Numbered from the stretch's first letter, positions 1-9,053 are shown. The stretch: DNA of 64,000 nt from CBDCGJ01 sp965216645 (GCA_965216645.1 CBDCGJ010000016.1:1-64000), one strand, 5' to 3'. A program made the numbers and translations. The notes: a model not told the origin generated them from the letters alone.

Positions 1-755
1 TCCCCCAACCTCAGCGTCACCTGGCCCTCTTTCTTCAGCCGCTCCACCAGTTGTTCGTAGCGGCGGCTGTATTGGGCTTGGCGGATCATGTTTTTGTAGA
101 CCCGGGGGTGGACGAATTGGTAGAAGCCGGGCGTCGCGTCGATCAGGCCGGGTTTGGCGAGCAGCATCATGTTCTGCTTCAGCCACCAGGAAATCTCCTC
201 GTCGTGGAGCAATGCGAGCTTGAAGACGTCGTAGGCCAGGTAATCCCGGGCGCCGAATTTCTCGATCCAATAGGCGGCCCAGCGTTCGTTGATATGGCCG
301 GTACCGGTCTGGCCCGGAATGGCGGCGGAGAAGACAATGACGTCGGACAGGCTGATCAAGGTGTCGACGAAGGTGTCGGCCACGCTTTCCGGCAGATGTT
401 CCGCCGTCTCCAGACTGAAGCAGACGTCGAAGCGGCCATATTCCCGCACCAACTCCAGCTGCGCCGGATCGGACAGGTCGTGGCGGCGCAGGAACTTATG
501 GATGGTCTGGTTCGGCAGCTCGGTCGGGTAATCGGCGTCGATGCCCATCACATCCATGCCGAAATGGTTATGGGCCGCGTCCAGAATATGGCCGGCGCCG
601 CAGCCGAGATCGATCAGGCTGTTCGGCCGCACATATTCGCGCAGCACTTCCAAGATACGCCGGGCATTGTATTGCAGGCGGTCATACTGCCGCACATGGA
701 CCTGGTTGAGGCGGCCGTAAAGCTCCTCGTCGGTTTCGCCGTCCTGTTTCTTCAT
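1..755 (-). CDS. Class I SAM-dependent methyltransferase (C-terminus beyond window)
   Basis: The minus-strand frame is open from an ATG at 755 to the window edge, so about 251 residues are visible and the C-terminus is missing. It contains a textbook SAM-binding motif I (LIDLGCGAGHILDAA, around residues 47-61) followed by an acidic strand end (MGIDAD), and a later FDVCFSLETAEHLPE segment matching motifs for class I methyltransferases. This family transfers a methyl group from S-adenosylmethionine; the acceptor cannot be told from sequence. It begins 18 nt after the stop of the NDUFAF6-like gene and is on the same strand, so it is probably the last visible gene of the yajC-secDF transcript. 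A long plus-strand ORF over the same bases is an antisense shadow. Confidence 0.82.
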   Translation of the reverse strand, partial: MKKQDGETDEELYGRLNQVHVRQYDRLQYNARRILEVLREYVRPNSLIDLGCGAGHILDAAHNHFGMDVMGIDADYPTELPNQTIHKFLRRHDLSDPAQLELVREYGRFDVCFSLETAEHLPESVADTFVDTLISLSDVIVFSAAIPGQTGTGHINERWAAYWIEKFGARDYLAYDVFKLALLHDEEISWWLKQNMMLLAKPGLIDATPGFYQFVHPRVYKNMIRQAQYSRRYEQLVERLKKEGQVTLRLG

Positions 756-773
756 GGCGGCAGAATAGGCCGC

Positions 774-1622
774 TCAATAGGCCCCGCGCAAGGATCGCAG
801 CCACAGGCTAAGCGGGCGCTTCAGCGGGTTCAGGCGGATGACTTCCGTGTGCGGATAACCGCCCGTGGCCAGCATGCGGGCGATATATTGTTCGGCCAGG
901 CCGGCGAACATCAGGGGGGCATGGGCGGTCTTCGGTATCTCCCGGTGCAGTTCCCGCGCCAGGGCGAGATGCTTTTCCGCTAGACGCAAGATGTCGGCGC
1001 AGGCATGGCCGACGAAGTCGGTTCGGCGCCCGCGGATCACATCTTCCTCGTTCAAGTCGAAGCGGGCGAGCAGGGTCCGCGGCAGCAAGACCCGCCGCCG
1101 CCCCGCCCAGAGCGGCAGATCGCGCACCGTCTCCATCAGGGACCAGGCGATGCCCACATTCAGGGCCGCGCGCCGCGCCGCTTCGTCCTCGCCATGCCCC
1201 AGTGCCTCGAGCGCCAGCATCAGCAGGCTCGCCCCCCGCGCCTCGGCATAGCGCAGCAGTTTATCCGTATCCTCGAAACCCTCGTTCCGGAGGTCGTGGC
1301 TCTGGCTGTCGATCATCCGCTCGAAGAAGATACGCGACAGGGGCGTGTCGGTCATCGCCGACGACAAAACCTCCAGCACCGGATGCTTCGCCGGCTCGCG
1401 CGCATAGAGGCCGGCGATCGCGTCGCGCCACCATTGCAGACGGATTTCACCCAATGTGAGTTCGTTAACGAGGAATGGAATACGCCGCAGCTCCACGCCG
1501 AAACAGTATAGCCCGGCGATACCCGGTCGCCGCTCGTCCGGCGCAAACATCAAGGTGACATAATGATCCCGGTCATTTTGACGCAGTTCCGACAAGCAGT
1601 AATCAACAGGTTTCTTAGACAT
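774..1622 (-). CDS. Squalene/phytoene synthase-family protein, NDUFAF6-like
   Basis: The product is about 282 aa. The all-helical isoprenoid-synthase fold signature is visible (LMFAPDERRPGIAGLYCFGVELRRI near the N-terminus, GEIRLQWWRDAIAGL, a later ARGASLLMLALEALG segment, and GIAWSLMETVRDLP). The aspartate-rich catalytic motifs are degenerate compared with true phytoene synthases. That pattern is typical of the NDUFAF6-like group, whose mitochondrial member is a complex I assembly factor. The neighbour at 1662-2039 belongs to the Mth938/NDUFAF3 family, so a respiratory-complex assembly role is a reasonable inference. The ATG at 1622 is preferred over a TTG three codons upstream. Confidence 0.78.
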   Translation of the reverse strand: MSKKPVDYCLSELRQNDRDHYVTLMFAPDERRPGIAGLYCFGVELRRIPFLVNELTLGEIRLQWWRDAIAGLYAREPAKHPVLEVLSSAMTDTPLSRIFFERMIDSQSHDLRNEGFEDTDKLLRYAEARGASLLMLALEALGHGEDEAARRAALNVGIAWSLMETVRDLPLWAGRRRVLLPRTLLARFDLNEEDVIRGRRTDFVGHACADILRLAEKHLALARELHREIPKTAHAPLMFAGLAEQYIARMLATGGYPHTEVIRLNPLKRPLSLWLRSLRGAY

Positions 1623-1661
1623 CACGTACAAATGTCAGGCTTGGGCGTTCGACCGGACGGG

Positions 1662-2039
1662 TCAGGCCACCGGCAACAAAGCCGCGGCGACTCGACGCTC
1701 TTCCGATAGCAAAACGTTAAAGGTTCGGCAAGCCGCACCCGTATCCATGGTCTCGATGACGATGCCCCAATCCCGCACGGATTGCCTCAGGCCCGCGTCA
1801 ATCTGAGCGATGCGCGCGCCGCAGCCGAGCAACAACAGTTCGATCGCCGGCTCATGGGATTGCAGGACGGACAGGGTCTCGGATGACATTTTTTCCAGCG
1901 ATTCCACCGGCCAAGCATGGGTTTGTTCAGGTAACACGATGACAGGGCCGGTCCAGCGCTGCTCGCTGATCCGGAAGCCGCCGCCGCCATAGCCTTGGAT
2001 AACCTGTCGTCCGGCGTGGATCGGCGGGGTGATATCCAT
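1662..2039 (-). CDS. Mth938-like domain protein (DUF498, NDUFAF3-like)
   Basis: This is a compact 125-aa protein. It has the order seen in Mth938-domain proteins: an N-terminal GYGGGGFRI strand, an HAWPVESLEKM segment, a central IELLLLGCGARI strand-turn, and a TMDTGAACRTFNVLLSEERRVAAALLP C-terminal half. No catalytic residues are known for the family; the human relative NDUFAF3 helps assemble respiratory complex I. The gene lies 9 nt downstream of the secF stop, a spacing that implies co-transcription. Linkage of NDUFAF3-type genes to secD/secF is a known feature of alphaproteobacterial genomes. The length is normal for the family and nothing looks damaged. Confidence 0.82.
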   Translation of the reverse strand: MDITPPIHAGRQVIQGYGGGGFRISEQRWTGPVIVLPEQTHAWPVESLEKMSSETLSVLQSHEPAIELLLLGCGARIAQIDAGLRQSVRDWGIVIETMDTGAACRTFNVLLSEERRVAAALLPVA

Positions 2040-2048
2040 CTTCGTCGG

Positions 2049-3011
2049 TTATGCGGCTTCGCCCGCGGGGTCGTCTTCGTTTTCCGCCTCGGCCTCCCGC
2101 CGGCGCTGTTTCTCGAGACCGAGATAAAGCAGCAAGGGCGAGGCGATGAAGATCGAGGAATAGGTGCCGACTATCACACCCCAGATCATCGCCGCCACGA
2201 AACCCTTGATGTTCTCGCCGCCGAACAGATACAGCGCCACCAAGGCCAATAAGGTGGTGACCGAGGTCATGGTCGTCCGGGACAGGGTATCGTTCACAGA
2301 GATGTTGAGGAGTTCGAGCAAAGGCTTTGTTTTATAACGGCGCAAGTTCTCCCGAACCCGGTCGTAGACCACCACTGTATCGTTGATTGAGTAACCCACG
2401 ATGGTCAGCAGGGCGGCGATGGTGGATAGATTGAACTCCAATTGCGTGATCGCGAACATGCCGATGCTCAGGGCCACGTCGTGGACCAACGCGACGACCG
2501 CGCCGACGCCGAAATGCCATTCGAATCGGAACCAGATATAGACCAGCATCATCGCCACAGCCAACAGCATGGCGATGGCGCCGGCTTCCACCAGTTCCGA
2601 ACTGACCACCGGCCCGACGGTTTCGACCCGGCGGTACTCGATCTCCCCGTCCACGGTCTTGGCCAGCGCCTCGCGCACGGCGTTAACCGCCTGCTGGGCA
2701 TCGCCTTCCCCCGCGGCCTGGCGTTGCACGCTGATCAGGACATCGGTGGCCTCGCCAAATTCCTGCAACGTGACCTGGCCAAGGCCGAGGCCGCTCAGCG
2801 CGCCACGTAGCTGGCCGAGGTCGGCGGGCTGCGCCAGTCGGACCTCGATCAAGGTGCCGCCGCGGAAATCGATGCCGAAATTCAGTCCGGGCACGAAGGC
2901 CATGGCGATGGACAGCACGACCAACACGGCGGAAACCGCCATGGTGATCTTGCGCCAGGACATGAAGGGATAATTGGTTTTGGCCGGCACCAGTTTCAAA
3001 CGGAACGCCAT
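2049..3011 (-). CDS. secF: Protein translocase subunit SecF
   Basis: At 320 aa this has the normal SecF length. After a short N-terminal segment there is one membrane helix, then the SecF signature FGIDFRGGTLIEVR, a periplasmic P1-like domain (about residues 50-130), and five further membrane helices. These include the conserved GYSINDTVVVYDRVREN stretch and a TTLLALVALYLFGG segment. With SecD it forms the proton-motive-force-driven complex that pulls exported proteins through SecYEG. The start lies 3 nt after the secD stop, so the two are translationally close. The C-terminal tail is acidic and low in complexity (EAEAENEDD), which is common. Confidence 0.97.
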   Translation of the reverse strand: MAFRLKLVPAKTNYPFMSWRKITMAVSAVLVVLSIAMAFVPGLNFGIDFRGGTLIEVRLAQPADLGQLRGALSGLGLGQVTLQEFGEATDVLISVQRQAAGEGDAQQAVNAVREALAKTVDGEIEYRRVETVGPVVSSELVEAGAIAMLLAVAMMLVYIWFRFEWHFGVGAVVALVHDVALSIGMFAITQLEFNLSTIAALLTIVGYSINDTVVVYDRVRENLRRYKTKPLLELLNISVNDTLSRTTMTSVTTLLALVALYLFGGENIKGFVAAMIWGVIVGTYSSIFIASPLLLYLGLEKQRRREAEAENEDDPAGEAA

Positions 3012-3014
3012 GGA

Positions 3015-4652
3015 CTAGCCCCCCTCCGCAATCGGCAGGGCATTGGGCCTCGTCCGCCGCAGCCAGATGACCAGCAGCATCCGGGTCACCACCACCGCCG
3101 TGAAGACGGACGTGACGATGCCGATCCCCAAGGTCACGGCGAAGCCCTTCACCGGCCCCGACCCCATGGCGAACAGGATCGCCGCGGCGATAAAGGTGGT
3201 GATATTGGCATCCAGGATGGTACCCACAGCACGTCTGTAACCCGCCTCCATGGCCGCGAACGGGGTCTTGCCCGTCCGCACCTCCTCCTTGATCCGCTCG
3301 AACACCAATACATTCGCGTCCACCGCCATGCCGATGGTCAACACGATACCGGCGATGCCGGGTAGGGTCAGAGTCGCCTGCAGCGCCGAAAGCGCGCCGG
3401 CGATCAGGAAGATGTTGAAGATCAGGGCAACATCCGCCGCGAGGCCGAAGCTGCCATAGGTCAACACCATGAAGATCATGACCAGGACGAAGGCCAGGAT
3501 GCTTGCATATTTACCGGCCTCGATCGAATCCGCACCAAGCGTCGGACCGACCGTGCGTTCTTCCAGAATATTGATGTCGGCCGGCAGTGCGCCGGCACGT
3601 AATAACAGCGCCAAGTCCGCCGCGGCCTGTGGCGTGAAGCCGCCGGTAATGATCCCGGCCCCGCCCAAGATGGGAGAGCGGATCACGGGCGCACTGATAA
3701 CCTTACCATCCAAAACGATCGCGAAGGGCCGGCCGACATTTTTGGAAGTCACATCGCCGAATTTTTTCGCGCCAACCGTATCGAAGCGGAAACTCACCAC
3801 CGGCGCGCCTTGATCGTAGGTCGGCTGCGCATCGACAAGATTTTCGCCGCTGACCAGAACACGCTTATGGACAACCCAAAATCGTTCCGGATTCCCCTGC
3901 TCGTCTTCTTCGACGGACGGTACAATCTCGGACCCTGGCGGCACCCGGTTGGCCCGCGCTTCCGCCACGGTGGTGGATATGTTGACCATACGGAAGTCCA
4001 TCTGCGCCGTATTGTCGATCAACTCCTTGATCCGAGACAATTCTTTGTCGCCGACCCCCGGAAGCTGAATCAGAATGCGATCGTCACCTTGGCGCTGGAT
4101 CGACGCCTCGCGCACGCCGAATTCGTCTATTCGTATGCGGATGATCTCGACGGTTTGTTCAAGGGACGACTGCTTCCGTTCTTGAATGGCCTCTTCCGTC
4201 AAGGTGATGACAATCCGATTGCCGTCTTCAACGTCGACGTTGATGTCCTGCCCCCCGCCGGTGCCGGAGAGTACGTTAACCGGCAGGGTTGTGGCCAATC
4301 CGCGTATTTTTTCAAGGGCTTGATCGAAATGTTCCGGTTTCCGGATCCTGACCTGAACCTTTTCCTTGTCGATGCCGAGGCCCGTGTAACCGATCCTGTC
4401 TTCGCGTAACGTGCCGCGAATGCCTTGAACCAGATCCTCCTGCCGCTTCCGCACGACGCTTTCCACATCGACCTGATACAACAGACGCGCCCCGCCCTGT
4501 AGATCGAGGCCGAGGCTGATATGTTTGTTGGGGAGCCAATCGGGAACGCCCTCGAGGCTTTTTTCGCTGATGAAATTTGGGGCCGTGAAAAGCAGACCGG
4601 CGAGGCAGACAATAACTACCGCGACCATCTTCCAAGGGGCGAAATAGAGCAT
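3015..4652 (-). CDS. secD: Protein translocase subunit SecD
   Basis: This 545-aa protein begins with a single membrane helix (MVAVVIVCLAGLLF). It then has the SecD signature LGLDLQGGARLLYQVD, a large periplasmic portion (P1 head and base, roughly residues 60-370), and a C-terminal block of membrane helices with GIVLTIGMAVDANVLVFERIKEE, the hallmark of SecD. It works with SecF and YajC in late-stage Sec export. It lies between yajC (18 nt upstream) and secF (3 nt downstream), the canonical operon order. The length is within the family range. ATG at 4652 is the natural start because the hydrophobic segment follows at once. Confidence 0.97.
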   Translation of the reverse strand: MLYFAPWKMVAVVIVCLAGLLFTAPNFISEKSLEGVPDWLPNKHISLGLDLQGGARLLYQVDVESVVRKRQEDLVQGIRGTLREDRIGYTGLGIDKEKVQVRIRKPEHFDQALEKIRGLATTLPVNVLSGTGGGQDINVDVEDGNRIVITLTEEAIQERKQSSLEQTVEIIRIRIDEFGVREASIQRQGDDRILIQLPGVGDKELSRIKELIDNTAQMDFRMVNISTTVAEARANRVPPGSEIVPSVEEDEQGNPERFWVVHKRVLVSGENLVDAQPTYDQGAPVVSFRFDTVGAKKFGDVTSKNVGRPFAIVLDGKVISAPVIRSPILGGAGIITGGFTPQAAADLALLLRAGALPADINILEERTVGPTLGADSIEAGKYASILAFVLVMIFMVLTYGSFGLAADVALIFNIFLIAGALSALQATLTLPGIAGIVLTIGMAVDANVLVFERIKEEVRTGKTPFAAMEAGYRRAVGTILDANITTFIAAAILFAMGSGPVKGFAVTLGIGIVTSVFTAVVVTRMLLVIWLRRTRPNALPIAEGG

Positions 4653-4670
4653 CGGACGCGCCGGCTATGG

Positions 4671-5144
4671 TTATTTCTTGGAGCCGAAGCTGAACAGCGG
4701 CTTCTTCTCCTCGCCGCCTTCGCCGCTGTCACCGTCGCCTCCGGCGTCGTCGCCATCCGATCTGTCGGATTTATCGGATTTCCCCGATTTCTCGCCTTTC
4801 GGCTCTTTCTTTTCGATCGTCTTGGCCGGACCGTCGCCGCGGGAGAGCACGTCGCTCAGGGTTGCGCTCAACAGTTTGATGCGCACGCCATCCGCGATTT
4901 CGACCTGCACGGTGCTTTCGTCGATCACCTTCGTGACTTTGCCGAACATCCCGCCGGCGGTGACCACCTGATCGCCGCGGCGGACGCTGGCGACCATTTC
5001 CCGGTGCGCTTTCGCCTTTTTCTGCTGCGGCCTGATCAGGAAGAACCAGAACACGACGAAAATCAGCAATAACGGCATCAGCTGCACCAGCATGCCGCCG
5101 CCATCGCCACCGGCGGCCTGCGCATAGGCGGTCGAAATCCACAT
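4671..5144 (-). CDS. yajC: Preprotein translocase subunit YajC
   Basis: The 157-aa product has one membrane helix (MPLLLIFVVFWFFLI) followed directly by the diagnostic RPQQKKAKAHREM motif. A small cytoplasmic beta domain follows (RRGDQVVTAGGMFGKVTKV ... VQVEIADGVRIKLL). The C-terminal ~45 residues are an unusual low-complexity tail rich in Lys, Ser, Asp, Gly and Glu, longer than in enteric YajC. YajC associates with SecDF in the inner membrane. This is the first gene of the leftward transcript; its promoter must lie in the divergent region upstream of 5145. Confidence 0.95.
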   Translation of the reverse strand: MWISTAYAQAAGGDGGGMLVQLMPLLLIFVVFWFFLIRPQQKKAKAHREMVASVRRGDQVVTAGGMFGKVTKVIDESTVQVEIADGVRIKLLSATLSDVLSRGDGPAKTIEKKEPKGEKSGKSDKSDRSDGDDAGGDGDSGEGGEEKKPLFSFGSKK

Positions 5145-5335
5145 GAGAATTCTCCGATCAGTCTAATTTTCGCCGGACTATAGTCTGCCGGCCCAGTAAT
5201 GCAACGTCGAACTTCCGTTTTCGACCGCTAACTCCCGATCATTATCACGTGGCGATCACGCCGAGAGATGCAAGGGGCGGTTGACCGGGGATGCCAACAT
5301 GTTACCTTGCGCCGCCGTTCAGGGAGGGGATGAAG
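5145..5335. promoter_or_regulatory. Divergent intergenic region between yajC and the DUF815 gene
   Basis: About 190 bases separate two divergently oriented genes, so promoters for both the leftward sec cluster and the rightward ATPase gene should lie here. A clear Shine-Dalgarno stretch (agggaggg, 5321-5328) sits 7 nt before the ATG at 5336 and decides the ATPase start over the upstream ATG at 5291. I could not assign -35/-10 boxes or an operator with confidence. Confidence 0.45.
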
Positions 5336-6208
5336 ATGAGCGCGCCCGACCAATCCACCGACGATCTGTTGCGCCGCATCGCGGCCGCGCTGGAACGGTT
5401 GGCGCCGCCGCCGGCGGACGAAACCGATATGTCGAGCGCCGATGCCTTCGTTTGGCATGCCGAGCGTTCTCATCTCGCACCGGTCCACCAGGTCAGCCGG
5501 ATCCCCCTCGCACTGCTGAAAGGCATCGACCGGAACATCGACACGCTGTCGGAAAACACCCGCCGGTTCGCCACCGGGCTTCCCGCCAACAACGCCTTGC
5601 TGTGGGGGGCGCGGGGTATGGGGAAATCAAGCCTTGTCAAAGCGTTACACGCGGAAATTTCCGCGATGGTCGAAGGTAATCTAAAGCTCGTCGAAATCCA
5701 TCGGGAGGATATCCCGACCCTACCGCGTCTACTCAACGCCTTGCGCGGCCGGGGCGAGCGGTTTCTGCTATTCTGCGACGACCTGTCCTTCGACCATGAC
5801 GATGCGAGTTACAAAAGTCTGAAAGCGATCCTGGAAGGCGGCATCGAAGGCCGGCCGGACAATGTGCTGTTTTACGCGACCTCCAACCGGCGCCATCTGA
5901 TGCCCCGCGACATGATGGAGAACGAACGCTCGACCGCGATCAATCCGTCCGAGGCGGTGGAGGAGAAAGTCTCCCTGTCCGACCGGTTCGGCCTTTGGCT
6001 CGGCTTCCACAATTGCAGTCAGGACGAGTTCCTCGAGATGATCCGCGGCTATTGCAACCATTTCGGCATCGCCATCGATGCGGACGACTTGCGGGCGCAG
6101 GCCATCGAATGGTCGATGACCCGCGGTGCCCGCAACGGCCGGGTCGCCTGGCAATTCGTGCAAGACCTGGCCGGCCGCAGCGGCGTCGCGCTGACTTTAT
6201 CGGACTAA
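5336..6208 (+). CDS. AAA-type ATP-binding protein, DUF815 family
   Basis: The protein is about 290 aa when started at 5336, where a strong ribosome-binding site is correctly spaced. A Walker A motif is plain (LLWGARGMGKSSLVKAL), followed by a Walker B-like strand (FLLFCDDLSFDHDD) and a sensor-type YATSNRRHLMPRDM segment. Together these mark the DUF815 group of AAA-like ATPases. The C-terminal half (EAVEEKVSLSDRFGLWLGFHNC ... GRVAWQFVQDLAG) is the usual lid-like region. The biochemical role of DUF815 proteins is not established. The gene is monocistronic or leads into the PhoX-like gene 107 nt further on. Confidence 0.88.
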   Translation: MSAPDQSTDDLLRRIAAALERLAPPPADETDMSSADAFVWHAERSHLAPVHQVSRIPLALLKGIDRNIDTLSENTRRFATGLPANNALLWGARGMGKSSLVKALHAEISAMVEGNLKLVEIHREDIPTLPRLLNALRGRGERFLLFCDDLSFDHDDASYKSLKAILEGGIEGRPDNVLFYATSNRRHLMPRDMMENERSTAINPSEAVEEKVSLSDRFGLWLGFHNCSQDEFLEMIRGYCNHFGIAIDADDLRAQAIEWSMTRGARNGRVAWQFVQDLAGRSGVALTLSD

Positions 6209-6315
6209 GCGACAACCCTCAGAACGCTTTTGCTTTGCGCCGATACGGGCGGGCATGGCAGACTTATCGCAATATTCAATGTCGTAACATCGACCTTGCG
6301 AACGGGGGTAAGACA

Positions 6316-8052
6316 ATGAATTTCAGGAAATTCCTGCGCACAACCGCACTCGGATTGACGCTGGCATTAGGCGCATCTTCAACATTTGCTGCGGATGGTA
6401 CTCTGGTACGCATCGCCACGGTACCGGCCGGTGCCGAAGTCGCCGGCTTGGCCGTCAATGCCCAGGGCGAATTGTTCTTCAATGCCCAACATCCGGGCAA
6501 CAAAGCGGCCTATAAAGAAGGCGGACCGGCGGCCGAGATCGGCTACATGCATGGCGTCGATATCAACACCTATTCGGGCGGCCATGTCGCCATACCGGCG
6601 GAAGCGGAACGCGCGCGCGTCCATGTCGCCGCCGGCGAATATGTCATCCTGGCGAAATCCGGCGACAAACTCGGCAACGGACAAGTCGTCGGCGGCGTGT
6701 ACGACCATGCCGGTAAGCTGATGTTCGTCAGCAACGACGTGGATTTCAACGCTTTCATCCCGCTGGGCGACAACGAAGCCTATCTCTATACCGCGTTCGA
6801 AGGCGCGGGCCGGCGCGGCGTTTCCGGCGTCAGCCGATTGAAATTGAACCGCACGGACGGCAAGTGGCAGGCGGACCTGGCGCAGTCCAAGATGCTGGAT
6901 TTGCAGAGCATCGACGGCGCCTGGGTGTTGTGCTTCGGCACCGTCTCCCCCTGGGGCACGCCGATCTTGTCCGAGGAATATTATTTCTACGCCACCCGCC
7001 TTTGGAACCATCCGAACGACCATGATGAGGACGAGCGGCCGAGTTTCAAAAAAGGCAACGATATCTCCTACCACCAGGCCAAGCGGATGAACGAATATCT
7101 CGGCCGGCCGTCGAACCCATACCGCTACGGCTACAATATCGAGATCAAGAACCCGCGCGGTGACAAGGTGCAGTTCGTCCGTCACTATGTGCATGGCCGC
7201 TTCAGCCACGAGAATGTGGTGGTGATGCCGGACCGCAAGACGATCTACCAGTCGGACGACGATTCCGCCAAATACAACAACAAGAAATACAATTCCAATT
7301 CCGGCGGCGTATTCTTCAAATTCGTTGCCGACAAGCCGGACGATCTCAGCGCCGGCACGCTCTACGCCGCCGACCTGACCCAGGACGCCGGCAGCGATCC
7401 CCGCAAGACGGGCTTCACCGTCACTTGGATCGAACTGGCCCATGGGACCAATGCGCAGGTCGAAAAGTGGGTGGCGGAATATGAAGGATTCTCGACCAAA
7501 GACTATAAGGAAGGCGAGACGAATTACATCTCCGATGCCGAAATCTACGCTTGGGCCGAAGGCAAGACGGGCAAGGATCTGAACGGCAACGGCAAGGTCG
7601 AAAGCGCTAAGGACGACCGGGTGGCCTTCCTGGAAAGCCGTAAAGCCGCCGCCGTGCTCGGCGCCGCCAACGACTGGAACAAGATGGAAGGCGTGGCGAC
7701 CGACGGCAAATATGTCTACCTCGCCGCCTCCAACATCACCGAGACCATGGATAAGGCCTGGGGCGACGTCCATTGGTCCACCGGCGTGAAGGACGAGAGC
7801 AAGCCCGGCGACATTGCCCTCGACAAGGAGGCTTGCGGCGCTGTCTATCGCGGACCGGTGGACGGTGCCTACGATCTGAAACGGCTGGAACCCTATGTGG
7901 TCGGTCGGGACCTGGGCAATAAACAGGGCTGCGATCTCGAGAATATCGCCAGTCCGGACAATATCCTGTCCCTATCCTCCGGCGCCCTGCTGATCGCGGA
8001 AGACGCGGGCAAGCGCCAGCATCCGGTCGATTTCCTCTGGCTGAAGAAATAG
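6316..8052 (+). CDS. PhoX/DUF839-family protein with Sec-type signal peptide
   Basis: The product is 578 aa. A classical signal peptide is visible (positive MNFRKFLR start, hydrophobic core, ASSTFA cleavage region). The mature part shows DUF839/PhoX features: GTVSPWGTPILSEEYYF, VHGRFSHENVVV, DDSAKYNNKKYNSNSGGVFFKFV and a late VATDGKYVYLAASNI segment rich in Asp/Glu, as expected for a calcium- and iron-dependent phosphatase-type beta-propeller. Well-known PhoX enzymes are Tat exported, but no twin-arginine is present here, so this may be a divergent DUF839 paralogue. Phosphatase activity is therefore inferred. ATG 6316 is preferred because it opens the signal peptide; the same frame stays open upstream to 5995 without meaningful sequence. 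Confidence 0.8.
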   Translation: MNFRKFLRTTALGLTLALGASSTFAADGTLVRIATVPAGAEVAGLAVNAQGELFFNAQHPGNKAAYKEGGPAAEIGYMHGVDINTYSGGHVAIPAEAERARVHVAAGEYVILAKSGDKLGNGQVVGGVYDHAGKLMFVSNDVDFNAFIPLGDNEAYLYTAFEGAGRRGVSGVSRLKLNRTDGKWQADLAQSKMLDLQSIDGAWVLCFGTVSPWGTPILSEEYYFYATRLWNHPNDHDEDERPSFKKGNDISYHQAKRMNEYLGRPSNPYRYGYNIEIKNPRGDKVQFVRHYVHGRFSHENVVVMPDRKTIYQSDDDSAKYNNKKYNSNSGGVFFKFVADKPDDLSAGTLYAADLTQDAGSDPRKTGFTVTWIELAHGTNAQVEKWVAEYEGFSTKDYKEGETNYISDAEIYAWAEGKTGKDLNGNGKVESAKDDRVAFLESRKAAAVLGAANDWNKMEGVATDGKYVYLAASNITETMDKAWGDVHWSTGVKDESKPGDIALDKEACGAVYRGPVDGAYDLKRLEPYVVGRDLGNKQGCDLENIASPDNILSLSSGALLIAEDAGKRQHPVDFLWLKK

Positions 8053-8138
8053 GCCCGGCGGCGACGCACAAATAAGCATGATCCACCTGCCTGTCCGCGC
8101 GTCGACATTGCGTGCGGACTCTGAGCGCATGTGTGTCG

Positions 8139-8167
8139 GAAATCAAAGGGTCAGACCCTTTGATTTC
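8139..8167. repeat. 13-bp inverted repeat hairpin after the PhoX-like gene
   Basis: GAAATCAAAGGGT (8139-8151) and its exact reverse complement (8155-8167) are separated by three bases. The hairpin lies 87 nt downstream of the PhoX-like stop. It may be a bidirectional terminator, although no strong T-run follows, or a dispersed intergenic repeat: the core aaagggtc/gaccctt resembles palindromes common between bacterial genes. It argues against starting the next gene at 8112, because that start would place the hairpin in coding sequence. Confidence 0.7.
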
Positions 8168-8336
8168 GTCTTTCACCTATATTCGGCGTATTTTCAATAC
8201 CTTAGGCAATCGACTTTGTCAGCTGGTCCTCGAGCGAACAACGCGTCCTAGTGCGCTATATGTCAAAAACACCTTGAACCAAGATTGCGTGATCCTATGT
8301 AAACAATCACTTACTCTTAGTGCCTGGATACCGAGC

Positions 8337-9053
8337 ATGCAAAACAGCGGCGATGTCAGACAACGAACGCCAGAGACCGAGCCTTCCGGCGCAGGTCGAC
8401 GCCGGCGGGTTGTATTAGTCCATGGCCTCGGCCGAACACCGGCGGCGATGTGGCCGCTGGCGCGTCGGCTTGCGGCGGCGGATTATGACCTTCGCTATTG
8501 GTATTACGTCGCCTTCGCCAGGGATCTGGAAACGATGACCCGCGATCTACGCCGCGCGCTTACGGAATGGGCTGCGGACACGGAAGAATTGCATCTGATC
8601 GGTCATTCGCTGGGCGGCATTCTGATCCGCGCGGCGCTCGCGGACCCCCTCCTGCCCCTGCCGCCGGGACGCGTGGTCTTGATCGCCACACCGAACCAAG
8701 GAAGCGATTTGCTCGTCCGAATGCCGGCGACACTGACCCGCCCCCTTGACAAGGCGATCCCCGCCCTGCCGCATCTACGTAAGGGTGCGACCTGGTTGGC
8801 GAACCTGCCGGCGCCGGAACGGGAAACCGGGGTCATCCTCTGCACCCGCGACGACAATGTCTTGGCGCCGGCGACCGTCGCCATGAAGATCTGGGGCGCG
8901 GGACAGGCGAGCGACGGCACCGTCGAGGTCGAAAACGCCCGGCTGCCTGGCGCAACCGATCAATTGACTATCCACCGCAGCCATAGTTTCATCCTCAACG
9001 ACCGGACATGCCACGACGCGATTACCCGTTTTCTCGACCGCGGGCGGTTCTGA
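8337..9053 (+). CDS. Alpha/beta hydrolase (esterase/lipase-like)
   Basis: Started at ATG 8337 the protein is 238 aa. It contains the oxyanion-side VLVHGLGRTPAAMW motif and the nucleophile elbow GHSLGG with Ser as the likely nucleophile. A later Asp (CTRDDNV) and His (TIHRSHSFILND) are in the right order for a Ser-Asp-His triad. No signal peptide is seen, so it is probably cytoplasmic. The upstream extension to 8112 is rejected because it reads through a strong palindrome and has no domain content. Substrate is unknown; family members act on lipid or short-chain esters. Confidence 0.82.
   Translation: MQNSGDVRQRTPETEPSGAGRRRRVVLVHGLGRTPAAMWPLARRLAAADYDLRYWYYVAFARDLETMTRDLRRALTEWAADTEELHLIGHSLGGILIRAALADPLLPLPPGRVVLIATPNQGSDLLVRMPATLTRPLDKAIPALPHLRKGATWLANLPAPERETGVILCTRDDNVLAPATVAMKIWGAGQASDGTVEVENARLPGATDQLTIHRSHSFILNDRTCHDAITRFLDRGRF

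Noticed and set aside
51..983. 310-codon plus-strand ORF at the window start
   Set aside because: Antisense to the methyltransferase and NDUFAF6-like genes.
6379..7773. 464-codon minus-strand ORF over the PhoX-like gene
   Set aside because: Shadow of the real gene, which has a signal peptide and family motifs.
8112..8336. N-terminal extension of the alpha/beta hydrolase
   Set aside because: Would cover a 13-bp hairpin and has no hydrolase homology; ATG 8337 fits the family start.
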